From positions 1 to 6,894 of the forward strand of contig JAJZEJ010000204.1 in assembly GCA_021828635.1 (NCBI GenBank): a DNA stretch of 6,894 bases, in the 5' to 3' direction. The translations under genes were made by a program, and so were the position numbers. The notes below the pieces were generated by a model. That model was given only the letters and a program-made list of their open reading frames with translations, was not told the DNA's origin and did not search any database. Of this stretch, positions 5,054 through 6,894 are shown in pieces; the stretch's first letter is position 1; each line of letters starts with the position of its first letter. The DNA is from Chloroflexota bacterium. GTDB taxonomy: Bacteria; Chloroflexota; Ktedonobacteria; Ktedonobacterales; Ktedonobacteraceae.

Positions 5054-5136
5054 AGAAAAGCATGAGAAAAGATAAAAAATCTTAGAAACACTAACCCTAT
5101 TATATATTACCTATGTCAAGACTGCTATATTTTTTT

Positions 5137-5182
5137 GCAAAAGAAGCGACTTGAATACAGTATTAATGCGGAGTTCTTTTGC
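5137..5182. repeat. Perfect 9-bp inverted repeat in the kinase upstream region
   Basis: GCAAAAGAA (5137-5145) is the exact reverse complement of TTCTTTTGC (5174-5182), with 28 nt between. It lies just past the GNAT stop and upstream of the kinase gene. A run of seven T on the plus strand (5130-5136) precedes the left arm, so leftward transcripts would have A rather than U after the stem. That argues against an intrinsic terminator for the GNAT gene and leaves an operator or chance as options. Confidence 0.4.
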
Positions 5183-5188
5183 TATACG

Positions 5189-5704
5189 TCACTCAAGTGT
5201 AATCCAATAACGAAGTTTATGCTGAGAGGAACCTTCTACTACAACGGCATTCTCAAAAATGCCGTCGTTATGCTCAATAATGCGCCGTGAGCCGACATTA
5301 TCTTCGTCACACGTCACTAACACGTGCGTGAGTCCGATAGCTCTGGCTTCGAGCAGACCCAGATGCAAAATTTCAATGCCATAGCCGCGACGCCGTTGTG
5401 TGGGTCTGATCTCGTAGCCAATATGTCCTGCGACATGCAATAGATAATCATTGAGGTGGTGACGCAGGTTGAGGCGTCCAATGAATGTATCATTGTCGAT
5501 GAGCCAGAATTCGGTATTGGGAACACGTCCAGGCGTGGTACTATCGCGTTCTTCCTGCTTATAGAGTTGTCTGATATAGTCATCGAAATGCTCGCCAATG
5601 CGCCGCAGGTTATAGGTAATATAGCGGCCCTCACCCTGAAATTCGCGCATAGCCTGGAGATAGCTTTTCTTATAGTCTAATGAAGGTCTGGTAAGTATGC
5701 TCAT
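5189..5704 (-). CDS. GNAT-family N-acetyltransferase
   Basis: The 171-aa product is a single-domain acetyltransferase that transfers an acetyl group from acetyl-CoA to an amine. It shows the GNAT core in order: FWLIDNDTFIGRLNLRH (~66-82, strands 2-3), HIGYEIRPTQRRRGYG (94-109), containing the acetyl-CoA-binding RxxGxG motif at R104-G107-G109, then the helix IEILHLGLLEARAIG, the strand HVLVTCDEDN (127-136) and the helix VGSRRIIEHND. The length is normal for the family. The layout with a ~60-residue N-terminal extension, IGRLNLRH and CDEDNVGSRRIIE resembles the small-molecule acetyltransferase subgroup often annotated as 'predicted acetyltransferase'. The substrate is unknown. The start at 5704 is supported by AGAGG 6 nt upstream. 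It lies 82 bp downstream of the MFS gene in the same direction, so co-transcription with an exporter is possible, as in some drug-inactivation pairs, but unproven. Confidence 0.85.
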   Translation of the reverse strand: MSILTRPSLDYKKSYLQAMREFQGEGRYITYNLRRIGEHFDDYIRQLYKQEERDSTTPGRVPNTEFWLIDNDTFIGRLNLRHHLNDYLLHVAGHIGYEIRPTQRRRGYGIEILHLGLLEARAIGLTHVLVTCDEDNVGSRRIIEHNDGIFENAVVVEGSSQHKLRYWITLE

Positions 5705-5786
5705 GGTATTCCTCTTAACATTTCAGTTCATTGTGATGTGTGTGTTTACGTCCAAACAATAGTATATGTGCTTTTGGGAAGAGTCT

Positions 5787-6894
5787 CTACCCATGCCACA
5801 ACCATCCGGCTCCCGCGGCCAGCAGGCAGAGAATCGCACCGATCAGCAGGGCGAGGGAAGGCCCGTAAGAACCTGCTAGCCAGCCCATCAGCAGGTAGCC
5901 CAGGGGAAGACTGCCATCGAAGAAGAGAACTTGCACACTCATAACGCGCCCACTCAGGTAGTCCGGTGCGAGCGTTTGTAGCATGGTCGTGGCTTGCGTG
6001 GCAAAGGCAATTTCCATAAAGCCAACGCCCGCGATGAGAACAACGGACAGGAAATAGATGTGCGAGATTGCGAATACGGCTTCTAACCCTCCATACATCA
6101 AGATGCCGATGAAGATTCGTCGAATCGTTGGTTGCTGATTGCTCCAAGCCAACCAGAGTGCCGAGAGCAATGCGCCAAAGCCGGTCGCGGCAGAGAGAAA
6201 GCCAAAGCCCATTGCGCCCGCATGTAGCACGTTGGTGGCGAAGAGAGGCAGAACCACATTAAAATTCGAGCCGAAGAGCAATACCAGACCCACCACGAGA
6301 ATTACCAATAACACCGCGGGGGTTTTCCAGCAATAGACTAGACCTTCATGGAGACGTTGCCATATGGTCTGTCGCTTGTCCACGTTTCCCGCTTGAAGTG
6401 CCTGGATATGCAGGGTGTTTCTCTTTATGAATGCCAGACCCGCAATGATAGGGAGAAAGCTGAGCGCGTTGAGGAGAAAAAGCGTGCCGATGGAGCTTGC
6501 GGCAATAATGATGCCTCCCAGAGCTGGACCCACAATGCTTGCCAGCGTGGAGAGTGAGGAATTGAGAGCAACGGCGTTGGGTAAATCTTCGCGTCCAACC
6601 AGCTCGACGAGAAAGGCCCGACTGGTTGGCCTGCCCAGACTGTTCGTGAGTCCCAGCAACAACGCCAGGACATACAGGTGCCAGAGTTGAAGCGTGCCAG
6701 TCACTATCAGCACCCAGAGGAGCAAAGCCTGAAGTGTGGCCGCTATCTGCGTGATGAGCAAGACGCTCCGTTTGGGCCAGCGATCAGCAAAGACGCCGCC
6801 TAAGAGCGAGAAGAGCAGAATTGGTAGAGCTTGTAGTGCGCCTACCATACCAAGCTGCCAGGCGCTATGTGTGAGTGCCAGCACCAGCCACGCT
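5787..6894 (-). CDS. MFS transporter, MFS_3/EntS-like exporter family (N-terminus outside window)
   Basis: The frame is open to the right edge; 368 residues and the TAG stop are visible, with about 40-50 N-terminal residues (most of TM1) missing. The visible part starts AWLVLALTHSAWQLG, the family's end of TM1. MFS motif A follows at GGVFADRWPKR (~32-42, D37-R38). Hydrophobic segments lie at ~13-35, 44-63, 68-88, 108-130, 133-152, 190-207, 225-245, 257-275, 280-300, 313-335 and 340-362, consistent with a 12-TM exporter and a cytoplasmic loop at ~153-185 between the halves. The N-half has NSLGRPTSRAFLVELVGREDLPNAVALNS, and the C-half TMLQTLAPDYLSGRVMSV, both characteristic of the EntS/MFS_3 group of siderophore and drug efflux proteins. 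The cargo is unknown. The GTG at 6884, an apparent start, is an internal valine. Confidence 0.85.
   Translation of the reverse strand, partial: AWLVLALTHSAWQLGMVGALQALPILLFSLLGGVFADRWPKRSVLLITQIAATLQALLLWVLIVTGTLQLWHLYVLALLLGLTNSLGRPTSRAFLVELVGREDLPNAVALNSSLSTLASIVGPALGGIIIAASSIGTLFLLNALSFLPIIAGLAFIKRNTLHIQALQAGNVDKRQTIWQRLHEGLVYCWKTPAVLLVILVVGLVLLFGSNFNVVLPLFATNVLHAGAMGFGFLSAATGFGALLSALWLAWSNQQPTIRRIFIGILMYGGLEAVFAISHIYFLSVVLIAGVGFMEIAFATQATTMLQTLAPDYLSGRVMSVQVLFFDGSLPLGYLLMGWLAGSYGPSLALLIGAILCLLAAGAGWLWHG

Noticed and set aside
5746..6147. 133-aa minus-strand ORF overlapping the MFS gene
   Set aside because: It is a frame shadow. The MFS frame has continuous membrane segments and family motifs over the same bases.

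Overview
The window has the look of a chromosomal stretch from a mid-GC soil bacterium, most likely a Ktedonobacteria-type member of the Chloroflexota. This is an inference from gene style (an SPL-type radical SAM next to a CYTH protein, a soluble orphan histidine kinase, a small beta-rich protein of unknown family), from strong Shine-Dalgarno sites with some non-ATG starts, and from short dispersed hairpin repeats at gene ends. No rRNA or other taxonomic marker is present, so the assignment is tentative. No tRNA, rRNA, CRISPR array or intact mobile element was found.

Layout, left to right. (1) 3-539 (+): C-terminal part of a class I SAM-dependent methyltransferase, cut by the left edge. It ends inside a small hairpin repeat (536-560). 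(2) 579-1619 (-): a SorC-family, sugar-binding-type transcriptional regulator, convergent with the methyltransferase. (3) 1620-2233: a 614-bp intergenic region between divergent genes, the most structured part of the window. It holds a promoter overlapped by a palindrome for the regulator gene, an array of 4-5 diverged 29-bp tandem repeats directly upstream of that promoter, four successive inverted repeats in about 140 bp, a spaced 10-bp direct repeat, and a TTGAAT-16-TATACT promoter for the rightward genes. (4) 2234-3756 (+): a radical SAM protein and a CYTH-domain (triphosphate-binding) protein whose genes overlap by ATGA, so they are almost certainly co-translated. (5) 3832-4101 (+): an 89-aa protein of unknown function with a very good ribosome binding site. 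(6) 4136-4159: a second copy of the hairpin repeat, again at a convergent junction. (7) 4174-6894 (-): read leftward, an MFS exporter (N-terminus off the window), a GNAT acetyltransferase and a soluble histidine kinase that probably starts at TTG.

How the genes may work together: the radical SAM/CYTH pair is the only tightly coupled unit and the best candidate for an uncharacterised function. The regulator has no sugar genes beside it. Its own promoter carries an operator-like palindrome, which suggests autoregulation, and the long divergent region could let it control the radical SAM operon as well. The MFS, GNAT and kinase genes are co-oriented with gaps of 82 and 148 bp. They could form a loose cluster, but nothing in the sequence proves a shared function and no response regulator is visible for the kinase.
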